A DNA stretch of 64,000 bases from Nocardioides cavernaquae. Lineage in GTDB: Bacteria; Actinomycetota; Actinomycetes; Propionibacteriales; Nocardioidaceae. The stretch is taken from positions 1,612,001 to 1,676,000 of the forward strand of contig NZ_QYRP01000002.1 in the NCBI RefSeq assembly GCF_003600895.1. Direction: 5' to 3'. The notes below the pieces were generated by a model, which saw only the letters and a list, made by a program, of their open reading frames with translations, made no database searches and had not been told where the DNA came from. This document shows, piece after piece, positions 20,088-27,945 of the stretch; position 1 is the first letter of the stretch; the number at the start of each line of letters is the position of its first letter. A program made the position numbers and the translations under genes.

Positions 20088-22009
20088 GACTGCTCCTCCT
20101 CGCGGGCGGGCGTGAGGTCGACTTCGATGCCCTCGGCGTCCGCAACGAGCGCGCCGATCGCGTCGGCGAGCTCGGCGGCCTTGAGCGGCAGGCCTCGCAC
20201 CTGGTTGTAGCCCTGCGCGTCCACCAGATATCTCCCGCGGAGCAGCAGCGACAGCTGGCCGAGGTTCATCTCCGGCACGAGCACCCTGTCGTAGCGCTTC
20301 AGGATGTCGCCCAGATCGGAGGGGAACGGGTTGAGGTGCCGCAGGTGCACCTGCGCGACGCGGTAGCCGGCCTTGCGCACGCGGCGTACGCCGGCGCCGA
20401 TCGGGCCGTAGGTCGAGCCCCACCCGATCACCAGCACGCGAGCGGCGCCGCTCGGATCGTCCACCTCGAGCGGCGGCAGCGACTTGGCGATCGCGTCGAC
20501 CTTGGCCTGCCGGGTCCGCACCATCAGGTCGTGGTTGGCCGGCTCGTAGGAGATGTTGCCGTGGCCGTCGCCCTTCTCCAGACCGCCGATGCGGTGCTCG
20601 AGACCAGGAGTGCCGGGGATCGCCCAGGGCCGGGCGAGTGTCTCCGGATCGCGTGAGTACGGCGCGAACGCGGCCGCCGCGTCCTCGGAAGGAGCGACCG
20701 CGAAATCGGGATCGATCAGCGGCAGGTCATCCACGGAAGGCACCCGCCAGGGCTCGGAGCCGTTGGCGAGATAGCCGTCGGAGAGCAGCATGACCGGGGT
20801 GCGGTAGGTGATCGCGATGCGGGCAGCCTCGACCGCGGCCGCGAAGCAGTCGCCCGGGGACTGGGGCGCGACGATCGGCACGGGTGCCTCGCCGTTGCGT
20901 CCGAACATCGCCTGGAGCAGGTCGGACTGCTCGGTCTTGGTGGGCAGGCCTGTCGACGGGCCGCCGCGCTGCACGTTGACCACGAGCAGCGGCAGCTCGG
21001 TCATGACGGCCAGGCCGATCGCCTCGCCCTTGAGGGCGATGCCGGGACCGGAGGTGGTGGTGACGCCGAGCGCCCCGCCGAAGGAGGCGCCGATCGCGGC
21101 ACCGATGCCGGCGATCTCGTCCTCGGCCTGGAACGTCGTCACGCCGAAGGCCTTGTGCTTCGACAGCTCGTGGAGGATGTCGGAGGCTGGCGTGATCGGG
21201 TAGGACCCGAGGAAGACCGGCAGGCCGCTGCGCACACCGGCTGCCACCAGGCCGTAGGAGAGCGCCAGGTTGCCGGTGATGTTGCGGTAGGTGCCGGGCG
21301 CCATCGCGGCGGGCTTCACCTCGTACTGGACGGTGAAGGTCTCGGTGGTCTCGCCGAAGTTCCAGCCGGTCTTCAACGCCGTGATGTTGGCGTCGCGGAT
21401 GTCGGGGACCTTGGCGAATCGCTTGTCCAGGAAGGTGATCGTCGGCTCGATCGGACGGCCGTACATCCAGGAGAGCAGCCCCAGGGCGAACATGTTCTTG
21501 GCGCGGGCGGCGTCCTTGCGGGACAGGCCGAACTCCTTGACCGCCTCGACGGTCATGCCGGTCAGGTCGACGGGCTGGACCTGGAAGGCGCCGAGCGGAT
21601 CGTTGGCGTCACCCAGCAGGTCGAGCGGGTTGACGTCGTAGCCGGCCTTGACGAGGTTGCGCGCGGAGAAATCGTGGGTGTCGACGATGATCGTCGCCCC
21701 GGCCGCGAGATCGCCGACGTTGGCCTTGAGGGCCGCGGGGTTCATCGCGACCAGCACGTCGGGGGAGTCGCCCGCGGTGAGGATGTCGTGGTCTGCGAAG
21801 TGCACCTGGAACGACGAGACGCCGGGGATGGTGCCCTGCGGGGCGCGGATCTCGGCCGGGAAGTTGGGCAGCGTCACCAGGTCGTTGCCGAAGGCGGCGG
21901 TCTCCTGTGTGAAGCGGTCTCCGGTCAGCTGCATGCCATCTCCGGAGTCGCCCGCGAAGCGAATGATGACGCGGTCGAGCTGCTTGCGCTGCTTGGGTTG
22001 CGAGCTCAA
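20084..22009 (-). CDS. korA: 2-oxoglutarate:ferredoxin oxidoreductase alpha subunit (gamma-alpha fusion)
   Basis: Large subunit (641 aa). Residues 1 to about 200 are the gamma domain (RFAGDSGDGMQLTG, NFPAEIRAPQGT). The rest is the pyruvate-ferredoxin-oxidoreductase type alpha domain (GLVAAGVRSGLPVFLGSYPITPAS, TTSGPGIALKGEAIG). The start codon appears to be TTG at 22009, preceded by GAAAGTGGG; no other in-frame start lies before the conserved block at residue 12. Translationally coupled to korB. Divergent from the sulfate transporter across a 256-bp gap. Confidence 0.93.
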   Translation of the reverse strand: MSSQPKQRKQLDRVIIRFAGDSGDGMQLTGDRFTQETAAFGNDLVTLPNFPAEIRAPQGTIPGVSSFQVHFADHDILTAGDSPDVLVAMNPAALKANVGDLAAGATIIVDTHDFSARNLVKAGYDVNPLDLLGDANDPLGAFQVQPVDLTGMTVEAVKEFGLSRKDAARAKNMFALGLLSWMYGRPIEPTITFLDKRFAKVPDIRDANITALKTGWNFGETTETFTVQYEVKPAAMAPGTYRNITGNLALSYGLVAAGVRSGLPVFLGSYPITPASDILHELSKHKAFGVTTFQAEDEIAGIGAAIGASFGGALGVTTTSGPGIALKGEAIGLAVMTELPLLVVNVQRGGPSTGLPTKTEQSDLLQAMFGRNGEAPVPIVAPQSPGDCFAAAVEAARIAITYRTPVMLLSDGYLANGSEPWRVPSVDDLPLIDPDFAVAPSEDAAAAFAPYSRDPETLARPWAIPGTPGLEHRIGGLEKGDGHGNISYEPANHDLMVRTRQAKVDAIAKSLPPLEVDDPSGAARVLVIGWGSTYGPIGAGVRRVRKAGYRVAQVHLRHLNPFPSDLGDILKRYDRVLVPEMNLGQLSLLLRGRYLVDAQGYNQVRGLPLKAAELADAIGALVADAEGIEVDLTPAREEEQS

Positions 22010-22165
22010 CGGGACCCACTTTCTTCAGCGTTTCCAGCACCCCTTCCTGTCTGTCGGTGTCCGGAGGGGCGGCGCTCATCACATTAGCCCCGCTGTACGC
22101 CGCGGCGTAGGCACTCCGGCCACGAGTCTGTGACGCAGGACACGTCTCATAGTCGAGCGATCAAG

Positions 22166-22194
22166 GTGACAAAGAAACTAAAGACACCTAATGT
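22166..22194 (+). promoter_or_regulatory. Sigma70-type promoter of the sulfate transporter operon
   Basis: GTGACA (22166-22171), 17 bases, TAATGT (22189-22194). The stretch is unusually AT-rich for this genome. Transcription would start near 22201, giving a leader of about 65 bases before the first gene. No riboswitch was recognised in the leader. Confidence 0.65.
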
Positions 22195-22265
22195 TCTCGA
22201 CATAAGCCTGATTAGACGTCTTGGTGGCAGGACGCACGGGCAGTGTGCAGAAAGAGAGCATGGAC

Positions 22266-23288
22266 ATGGGCATCAAGCTCAAGACCGCAGTTGCAACCTC
22301 TCTGGTGGGAGTGCTGGGCCTGACCGCGTGCGGTGGAGCAGACACCGCTGGCGGCAAGGGCGAGGTCATCGACCTCGTTGCGTACTCGACGCCGCAGATC
22401 GCCTTCCAGAAGATCGAGACCCTCTTCAAGAAGACCGACGAAGGCAAGGGCGTCACCTTCAAGGAGTCCTACGGCCCCTCCGGTGACCAGAGCCGTGCCG
22501 TCGAGAGCGGCCAGAAGGCTGACTTCGTCAACTTCTCGCTCGAGAGTGACGTGACCCGTCTGGTCGACGCCAAGAAGGTCGACGCCGACTGGAAGACCGC
22601 GACCGGCCACGACGGCATCGTCGCCGACTCCGTCGTCGTTCTCGTTGTCCGCAAGGGCAACCCGAAGAAGATCGAGGGCTGGGACGACCTGATCAAGCCG
22701 GGCGTCGGCATCGTCAGCCCGAACCCCGCCTCCTCCGGTGGTGCTCGTTGGAACACCCTCGCGGCCTGGGGTCACGTGATCGCCAACGGTGGCACCGAGG
22801 CGGAGGCCAAGGACTACCTGACCCAGTACTTCAAGAACGCTGTCTCGCTCCCGGGTTCGGCCCGCGATGCGCTGACCTCGTTCACGAGCGGCAACGGTGA
22901 CGTCCTCGTCTCCTACGAGAACGAGGCGATCCTGGCTCGTCAGAAGGGCGAGGACGTGGACTACATCGTCCCCGACCAGACCCTGCTGATCGAGACCCCG
23001 GCTGCGGTCACCACGAGCGGCGGCCAGGCGGCCAAGGACTTCACGAAGTTCCTCTTCACCGAGCCGGCGCAGGCGGAGTTCCTGAAGTCGGGCTACCGCC
23101 CGGTGGTGGACGGCGTCACCGGTGACGTCGAGGGCGCCAACGACCCGAGCGACCCGTTCCCGACCCCGAAGACCCTGCTGACCATCGCCAAGGACTTCGG
23201 CGGCTGGGACGCGGCGAAGAAGAAGTTCTTCGACGAGGAGAACGGCATCGTCACCCTCATCCAGATCGCCACGGGCACCTCAGAGTGA
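22266..23288 (+). CDS. sbp: Sulfate ABC transporter substrate-binding lipoprotein
   Basis: Extracytoplasmic sulfate/thiosulfate receptor (340 aa). Lipoprotein signal with lipobox LTAC, lipidated Cys about residue 22. Family blocks: VVRKGNPKKIEGWDDL and VGIVSPNPASSGGARWN, PGSARDALTSF and a C-terminal PTPKTLLTI. ATG at 22266 is preferred because AAAGAGAG lies 7-9 bases upstream; an ATG at 22260 would be too close to it. It feeds the CysTW channel encoded directly downstream. Known members bind sulfate, so sulfur starvation control is likely. Confidence 0.93.
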   Translation: MGIKLKTAVATSLVGVLGLTACGGADTAGGKGEVIDLVAYSTPQIAFQKIETLFKKTDEGKGVTFKESYGPSGDQSRAVESGQKADFVNFSLESDVTRLVDAKKVDADWKTATGHDGIVADSVVVLVVRKGNPKKIEGWDDLIKPGVGIVSPNPASSGGARWNTLAAWGHVIANGGTEAEAKDYLTQYFKNAVSLPGSARDALTSFTSGNGDVLVSYENEAILARQKGEDVDYIVPDQTLLIETPAAVTTSGGQAAKDFTKFLFTEPAQAEFLKSGYRPVVDGVTGDVEGANDPSDPFPTPKTLLTIAKDFGGWDAAKKKFFDEENGIVTLIQIATGTSE

Positions 23289-23295
23289 ATGCCGC

Positions 23296-24147
23296 GTGAC
23301 ATCGACGATCGCTGAAACTCCTGGCCGGGCCGCGCGCAAGCGCCGCCCGGCCAGGGGCGTAACTGCCCTCAACAGGTCGACGGGACTTGCCCTTGGCATC
23401 TCCCTCGTCTGGTTCAGCCTGCTCGTGCTGATCCCGCTCGCCGCCGTCGTCGTCCAGGCGACCACCGGCGGCTGGGACGGCGTACTCCGCGTGCTGCAGA
23501 ACCCCCAGACCGTCGCTGCCCTGAAGCTCACGGTCGTCGAGGCCGTGCTGGTCACGCTGCTCAACGTCGTGATGGGTACGACGATCGCGTGGGTGCTCGT
23601 GCGTGACCGGTTCCCCGGTGCGTCGGTGCTGGACGTCATCATCGACATCCCGTTCGCGCTCCCGACGATCGTGGCCGGCCTGGTGCTGCTCGCGACCTAC
23701 GGACCGAAGAGCCCGATCGGCATCAACATCGCGAACTCCGAGACCGCCGTCTTCCTGGCGCTGGCCTTCGTGACGCTGCCCTTCGTCGTCCGCTCGGTGC
23801 AGCCTGTTCTCGAGGAGCTCGACAAGGACGTGGAAGAGGCGGCCTCGTCGCTCGGTGCGAGCCGGCTCACCACGTTCCGCCGGGTCATCCTCCCCAGCCT
23901 GATCCCGGCCATCGTCGGCGGGGCAGGCATGTCGTTCGCCCGTGCGATCAGTGAGTACGGATCGCTCGTGCTGTTCGCGGGCAGCCTGCCGTTCCACACC
24001 GAGGTGGCGTCGGTCCGCATCGTCAGCGCGATCGAGAACGGCGACGAGGGCACCGCGGCAGTCGTCGCGACGATCCTGCTGCTGGTCGCGCTCGTCGTCA
24101 TCGTGGCGCTCGACTACCTGCAGAGGCGGGTGACCCGACGATGGTGA
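23296..24147 (+). CDS. cysT: Sulfate ABC transporter permease CysT
   Basis: Inner-membrane permease (283 aa, about six helices) of the sulfate importer. The EAA-type loop that contacts the ATPase is visible as EEAASSLGASRLTTFRRVILPSL. Start GTG at 23296, 7 bases after sbp; the end overlaps cysW by 7 bases. A basic N-terminal stretch of about 25 residues precedes the first helix. Pairs with CysW. Confidence 0.94.
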   Translation: MTSTIAETPGRAARKRRPARGVTALNRSTGLALGISLVWFSLLVLIPLAAVVVQATTGGWDGVLRVLQNPQTVAALKLTVVEAVLVTLLNVVMGTTIAWVLVRDRFPGASVLDVIIDIPFALPTIVAGLVLLATYGPKSPIGINIANSETAVFLALAFVTLPFVVRSVQPVLEELDKDVEEAASSLGASRLTTFRRVILPSLIPAIVGGAGMSFARAISEYGSLVLFAGSLPFHTEVASVRIVSAIENGDEGTAAVVATILLLVALVVIVALDYLQRRVTRRW

Positions 24148-24953
24148 AGACTCCGCTCCTGCTGCGCTACGTCCTCCGGATCGTCGTGGTGGGTTACCTG
24201 TTCCTGCTGGTTGCCTGGCCGGTGTCCCTGGTCGTGCGCAACACCTTCGCCGACGGGTTCGACGCGCTCAGCTTCGCGCTCGCCGACCCCAACGTGATCC
24301 ATGCGCTTCAGCTGACCGCGGTGGTCGCGGTGATCTCGGTGGTGATCAACACCGTCTTCGGCGTCACGATCTCGCTGCTGATCGTGCGCAACGAGTTCCC
24401 TGGGCGGCGGTTGCTGACCATCCTGCTGGACGTGCCGATGTCGGTGTCGCCGGTGGTGGTCGGTCTCGCACTGGTGCTGGTCTTCAACTCCGAGGACGGC
24501 TGGTTCGGCACGACACTGGCCGGCTGGGGCATCCAGATCATCTACTCCACGCCGGGCATCGTGCTGGCCACCGTCTTCGTGGCTCTCCCCCTGGTGATCC
24601 GGGAGATCATCCCGACACTCCAGGAGGTCGGCGACGAGCAGGAGTGGGCGGCCCGCAGCCTCGGCGCGAACGCCGTACAGACGTTCCGGCTGATCACCCT
24701 GCCGACCATCAAGTGGGCGGTCATCTACGGCGTCGTGCTGGCGCTGGCCCGGTCGGTCGGTGAGTACGGCGCGGTGAAGATCGTGTCCGGCAACGTCATC
24801 GGATCGACCCAGACCGCGACGCTCCTGGTCGAGGAGCGCTACCAGGCGTTCGACCAGCCCACGGCGTACGCCGTCGCGTTCATGCTCGCGATGGCCGCCG
24901 TCATCTGCATCGTGATCGTCGCGATCCTCCGTCCCAAGCACAGCGAAGCCTGA
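24141..24953 (+). CDS. cysW: Sulfate ABC transporter permease CysW
   Basis: Second permease of the sulfate importer (270 aa, about six helices). EAA loop visible as EEWAARSLGANAVQTFRLITLPTIK-type sequence (QEWAARSLGANAV then TFRLITLPT). ATG at 24141 overlaps the cysT end, indicating coupling. The protein contains VREIIPTLQEVGDE before the loop. Forms the heterodimeric channel with CysT. Confidence 0.94.
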   Translation: MVKTPLLLRYVLRIVVVGYLFLLVAWPVSLVVRNTFADGFDALSFALADPNVIHALQLTAVVAVISVVINTVFGVTISLLIVRNEFPGRRLLTILLDVPMSVSPVVVGLALVLVFNSEDGWFGTTLAGWGIQIIYSTPGIVLATVFVALPLVIREIIPTLQEVGDEQEWAARSLGANAVQTFRLITLPTIKWAVIYGVVLALARSVGEYGAVKIVSGNVIGSTQTATLLVEERYQAFDQPTAYAVAFMLAMAAVICIVIVAILRPKHSEA

Positions 24954-24962
24954 GGTCCTGTC

Positions 24963-25943
24963 ATGAGTATCGAGATCAAGAACATCAACAAGACCTTCGG
25001 CGACTTCGTGGCGCTGGAGGACGTGAACCTGACCATCCCGACCGGTCAGCTGACCGCACTGCTCGGCCCGTCGGGCGGCGGCAAGTCGACGCTCCTGCGG
25101 ATCATTGCGGGCCTCGACAACGCCGACAGCGGGACCGTCGAGATCGAGGGCGTCAACGCCACCTCGCTACCGCCGCAGAAGCGCAACGTCGGCTTCGTGT
25201 TCCAGCACTACGCGGTCTTCAAGCACATGACCGTGGCCAAGAACGTCGCGTTCGGGCTCGAGATCCGCAAGCGGCCCAAGGCCGAGGTGAAGGCGCGAGT
25301 GGCCGAGCTGCTCGAGCTCGTGCATCTCGCGCAGTTCGCCAACCGCCTGCCCTCGCAGCTCTCCGGTGGCCAGCGCCAGCGCCTCGCGCTCGCACGTGCC
25401 CTCGCGGTGGAGCCGACGGTGTTGCTGCTCGACGAGCCGTTCGGTGCGCTCGACGCGAAGGTTCGCAAGGAGCTGCGTGACTGGCTGCGCCGCCTGCACG
25501 ACGAGGTCCACGTGACGACTGTCTTCGTGACGCACGACCAGGAGGAGGCCCTCGAGGTCGCCGACGAGATCGTGGTCATCAACCAGGGCCGCATCGAGCA
25601 GGTCGGCTCGCCCGACCAGCTCTACGACGAGCCGGCGACCGACTTCGTCATGTCGTTCCTCGGCGAGGTCACCGTCCTCGACGGACAGCTGATCCGTCCG
25701 CACGACATCGAGCTCTCGGTCTCGCCGGTCCACTCGGCCGGGGTGGAGGGCACGGTCGCGCGGGTGCTGCGGGTCGGGTTCGAGGTGCGAGTCACGGTGC
25801 TGACCGACAGCGGTGAGGAAGTGGTCGTCGTACTCACCCGGACCCACGCCCGCAACCTCGGTGTCGATGTCGGCAAGCACGTCTGGCTGAACGCCGCCGC
25901 GGGTGCGATCTCGGTCTCGGCCATGCGGACCGTCTCGGCCTGA
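24963..25943 (+). CDS. cysA: Sulfate ABC transporter ATP-binding protein CysA
   Basis: ATPase of the sulfate importer (326 aa). Walker [11 protein letters not shown]-loop [14 protein letters not shown], signature [16 protein letters not shown], Walker [13 protein letters not shown], switch histidine in [13 protein letters not shown]-like regulatory domain follows (about residues 235-320). Ten bases separate it from cysW. Last gene of the operon; a hairpin follows its stop. Confidence 0.95.
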   Translation: MSIEIKNINKTFGDFVALEDVNLTIPTGQLTALLGPSGGGKSTLLRIIAGLDNADSGTVEIEGVNATSLPPQKRNVGFVFQHYAVFKHMTVAKNVAFGLEIRKRPKAEVKARVAELLELVHLAQFANRLPSQLSGGQRQRLALARALAVEPTVLLLDEPFGALDAKVRKELRDWLRRLHDEVHVTTVFVTHDQEEALEVADEIVVINQGRIEQVGSPDQLYDEPATDFVMSFLGEVTVLDGQLIRPHDIELSVSPVHSAGVEGTVARVLRVGFEVRVTVLTDSGEEVVVVLTRTHARNLGVDVGKHVWLNAAAGAISVSAMRTVSA

Positions 25944-25952
25944 TCTCGCACG

Positions 25953-25982
25953 CCTGCCGGCCCCCGGTTGTGGGGCGGCAGG
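25953..25982 (+). terminator. Hairpin after cysA
   Basis: CCTGCCGGCCCC pairs with GGGGCGGCAGG (one bulged base) around a short loop, 9 bases after the cysA stop. No T-tract. A plausible terminator for the sulfate operon. Confidence 0.6.
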
Positions 25983-26112
25983 TAGTTCTACGCGGGGGGC
26001 TACCTGTCTTCAGGGAGCCCCCCGCGTGGGCACCGAAATGCCCGATCGGGTGACTTGTCCGAATTGGGTATCCCCGGTCACTATGAACCGGGCCCGCCTG
26101 TACGGCGCTTGA
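25981..26112 (+). other. Structured intergenic leader before the CAP gene
   Basis: The 175 bases before the CAP-domain gene contain several nested hairpins: a perfect 11-bp stem CGCGGGGGGCT/AGCCCCCCGCG (25991-26001 with 26016-26026), GGGCA/TGCCC directly after it, CCCGGT/ACCGGG near 26075-26095 and GGCGCT/AGCGCC near 26104-26120. GTAGTTCTAC (25982-25991) is a perfect-arm pseudo-palindrome. The first stem could end transcripts from cysA; the rest may be an RNA leader of the secreted protein. I do not recognise a known riboswitch with confidence. Confidence 0.4.
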
Positions 26113-26157
26113 GGGAGCGCCGGGCGGCCCGCGAAACGTGATTCCTGGGGAGGGAGC

Positions 26158-27138
26158 ATGCGCGTAGTTGGCGCGCGCCGATTTGTCGGCGCAACAGTGG
26201 CCGCGGTGGCTGCAGCAGTGGTCGTCGTACTGCCGGGAGCCGTTTCGGCCCCGGCGTCTGCGGCCTGTCTGGTGGGCCTGATTCCGTCGGTCAGCACGGT
26301 GAACAGCGGTACGGCTGCGCTCGCGGCGACGGACTACCGAACGGCGTCGATCCTGTCGCAGTCCGGCAGCACGGCGAAGGCCCGCGGTCGTGCGAACCAG
26401 AAGTTCACCGTCGCGGCGACGGTCACGACGACGATCAAGCTGGACGCGTGCCTTCTGGGCCTCTCGCTCCCGATCTCGCTCTCGGCGACCCGGACGGTGA
26501 AGCAGGCGCGTTGGGCGAGCGGGGTCGAGGACCGCCTCGGCTACGGCGGCGACCGCCGCTACGAGGCCAAGACGAAGGCGCGCACCGCTGCCTCGAACGA
26601 GGCACGTGCGACCGCGCTCTCGCGGGTGGTCGCCCAGGCTCGCGCGGCGGCGTACGACGCGGCGCTGGTGACGGCAACGCTGCAGGGGTTGCTGAGCAGC
26701 GCGGAGGGCTACCGGGCCATGGTCATGAGCGAGTGGTCGGCGCTCGCGAACCAGGCCCGGGCCAGCCGTGGGCTCGCGCCGGTGCGGTTCGTCCAGGCGT
26801 TCAGCCCGCTGGCGACCGACTGGGCGCGGACCATCCACTCGACCTACGACTCACGCCTGCGCAACGGCACGGTCCACGACACGGGGTTCTGGAAGGACCT
26901 CACGCTGTCGGGGTGCTCGAGCGGGTTCCGCTCCGGCGAGATCATCGCGCAGCTGTGGCGCTCGGGTGATCCCCGCCGGGTCGCGAAGGACGCGCTCGAC
27001 TCGTGGCTGGCATCGTCGAGCCACCGCGCGATCCTGCTCGACAGCCGCTACTCGATGAGCGGCATCGGGGTCTACGTCTCGGGCGACTGGGTGACCATGG
27101 TCGGCCGGTTCCGCAACGGAAGCTGCTCGCTGGCCTGA
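26158..27138 (+). CDS. Secreted CAP/SCP-domain protein
   Basis: Exported protein (326 aa). Residues 1 to about 38 form a signal peptide ending near SAPASA. Residues about 60-180 are a low-complexity Ala/Thr/Arg region of unknown fold. Residues about 185-322 match the CAP superfamily: MSEWSALANQARASRGLAPV, HDTGFW, SGEIIAQLW, ALDSWLASSSHRAILLD and GIGVYVSGDWVTMVGRF. Such proteins are often surface-associated in actinobacteria; enzymatic activity is not implied. GGGAGGG lies just upstream of the ATG. Two cysteine pairs may form disulfides. Confidence 0.8.
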   Translation: MRVVGARRFVGATVAAVAAAVVVVLPGAVSAPASAACLVGLIPSVSTVNSGTAALAATDYRTASILSQSGSTAKARGRANQKFTVAATVTTTIKLDACLLGLSLPISLSATRTVKQARWASGVEDRLGYGGDRRYEAKTKARTAASNEARATALSRVVAQARAAAYDAALVTATLQGLLSSAEGYRAMVMSEWSALANQARASRGLAPVRFVQAFSPLATDWARTIHSTYDSRLRNGTVHDTGFWKDLTLSGCSSGFRSGEIIAQLWRSGDPRRVAKDALDSWLASSSHRAILLDSRYSMSGIGVYVSGDWVTMVGRFRNGSCSLA

Positions 27139-27140
27139 CG

Positions 27141-27184
27141 GGTTCCGTGGGCGCCTGCTTGGGAGGGCGCGCGCCCACGGAACC
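27141..27184. terminator. Bidirectional 14-bp hairpin between CAP gene and yajQ
   Basis: GGTTCCGTGGGCGC (27141-27154) is the exact reverse complement of 27171-27184. The two flanking genes converge on it with 2 and 5 bases to spare, so it should serve both strands. Confidence 0.85.
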
Positions 27185-27189
27185 GAATC

Positions 27190-27681
27190 TCAGCGGTAGT
27201 TGGTGAACTGCACCGCGAAGTCGAGGTCCTCGCCCTTCACGAGCGCCTGCACGGCCTGCAGGTCGTCACGGCTCTTCGAGGTGACCCGGAGCTCGTCGCC
27301 CTGGATCTGCGCCTTGACGCCCTTGGGCCCCTCGTCGCGGATCAGCTTCGCGACCTTCTTGGCGTCCTCGGTGGTGATCCCCTCCTTGAGCGCGATCGCG
27401 ATCTTGCTCTGCTGCCCGGACTGCCGCGGCTCCTCGGCGTCGAGGATCTTCAGCGACTGCCCGCGCTTGATCAGCTTGCCCTGGAAGACGTCGAGCACAG
27501 CGGTCGCGCGGTCGGCCGCGGACGCCACGATCTCGATGGCCTGCTCGCCCTGCCAGGCGATGGTCGCGCCCGTGCCCTTGAAGTCGTAGCGGGTGGCAAT
27601 CTCCTTGGCCGTCTGGCCCAGGGCGTTGTCGACCTCCTGGCGGTCGATCTTGCTCACGATGTCGAACGACGCGTCGGCCAT
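27190..27681 (-). CDS. yajQ: YajQ family nucleotide-binding protein
   Basis: UPF0234/YajQ protein (163 aa) made of two ferredoxin-like domains. Conserved sequence: [31 protein letters not shown], and C-terminal [29 protein letters not shown] ending (FAVQFTNYR). Members bind c-di-GMP in Xanthomonas and RNA/GTP elsewhere; the role here is unknown. GGAGGAGC lies 6 bases before the ATG. Its start is preceded on the same strand by a strong GC hairpin that would sit in its leader. Confidence 0.93.
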   Translation of the reverse strand: MADASFDIVSKIDRQEVDNALGQTAKEIATRYDFKGTGATIAWQGEQAIEIVASAADRATAVLDVFQGKLIKRGQSLKILDAEEPRQSGQQSKIAIALKEGITTEDAKKVAKLIRDEGPKGVKAQIQGDELRVTSKSRDDLQAVQALVKGEDLDFAVQFTNYR

Positions 27682-27696
27682 TGCTGCTCCTCCTGA

Positions 27697-27721
27697 GCCG
27701 CCCGGAGGGGCGGCCGTTTTT
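27697..27721 (+). terminator. GC hairpin plus T5 with no plus-strand gene before it
   Basis: GCCGCCC/GGGCGGC (7-bp stem, GGAG loop, 27697-27714) followed by CG and TTTTT. In the plus direction this is a textbook intrinsic terminator, yet the DNA before it is the antisense of yajQ. It may stop antisense read-through from the CAP gene before tRNA-Tyr. In the minus direction the hairpin lies just before the yajQ ribosome-binding site. Confidence 0.6.
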
Positions 27722-27742
27722 CGTCTGGGTGGTCTGCTGCGC

Positions 27743-27748
27743 TATTCT
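27743..27748 (+). promoter_or_regulatory. -10 element of tRNA-Tyr
   Basis: TATTCT at 27743-27748, 37 bases before the tRNA. The -35 region is weak (TTTCGT-like at 27719). Placed by sequence only. Confidence 0.5.
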
Positions 27749-27785
27749 TTCGCCTCGTTGCCGTCGGGGAAACCCGGGGTAGCAC

Positions 27786-27866
27786 GGCAGGTTGCCCGAG
27801 CGGCCAATGGGAGCGGACTGTAAATCCGTCGCGAAAGCTTCGAAGGTTCGAATCCTTCACCTGCCA
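27786..27866 (+). tRNA. tRNA-Tyr (GTA)
   Basis: 81 bases with a 7-bp acceptor stem GGCAGGT/ACCTGCC, a long variable arm as expected for bacterial tRNA-Tyr, anticodon GTA (27820-27822) in loop CTGTAAA, and T-loop GGTTCGAATCC. The 3' CCA is not encoded. Read through its own promoter; followed by a hairpin terminator. Confidence 0.96.
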
Positions 27867-27876
27867 CATCCAGAGA

Positions 27877-27920
27877 AACGGCCTCTGACCTGCGTCCAAG
27901 CGGGTCGGGGGCCGTTCTTC
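27877..27920 (+). terminator. Terminator of tRNA-Tyr
   Basis: AACGGCC (27877-27883) pairs with GGCCGTT (27910-27916), with a further inner pairing GACCTGC/GCGGGTC. T-rich bases follow (CTTCGTT). Eleven bases after the tRNA. Confidence 0.75.
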
Positions 27921-27945
27921 GTTGCTGAAGGGATAGCGTCCGCAA

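Noticed and set aside
22195..22265. Riboswitch in the sulfate transporter leader
   Set aside because: The leader is only about 65 bases, AT-rich and without the conserved blocks of SAM or other sulfur-related riboswitches.
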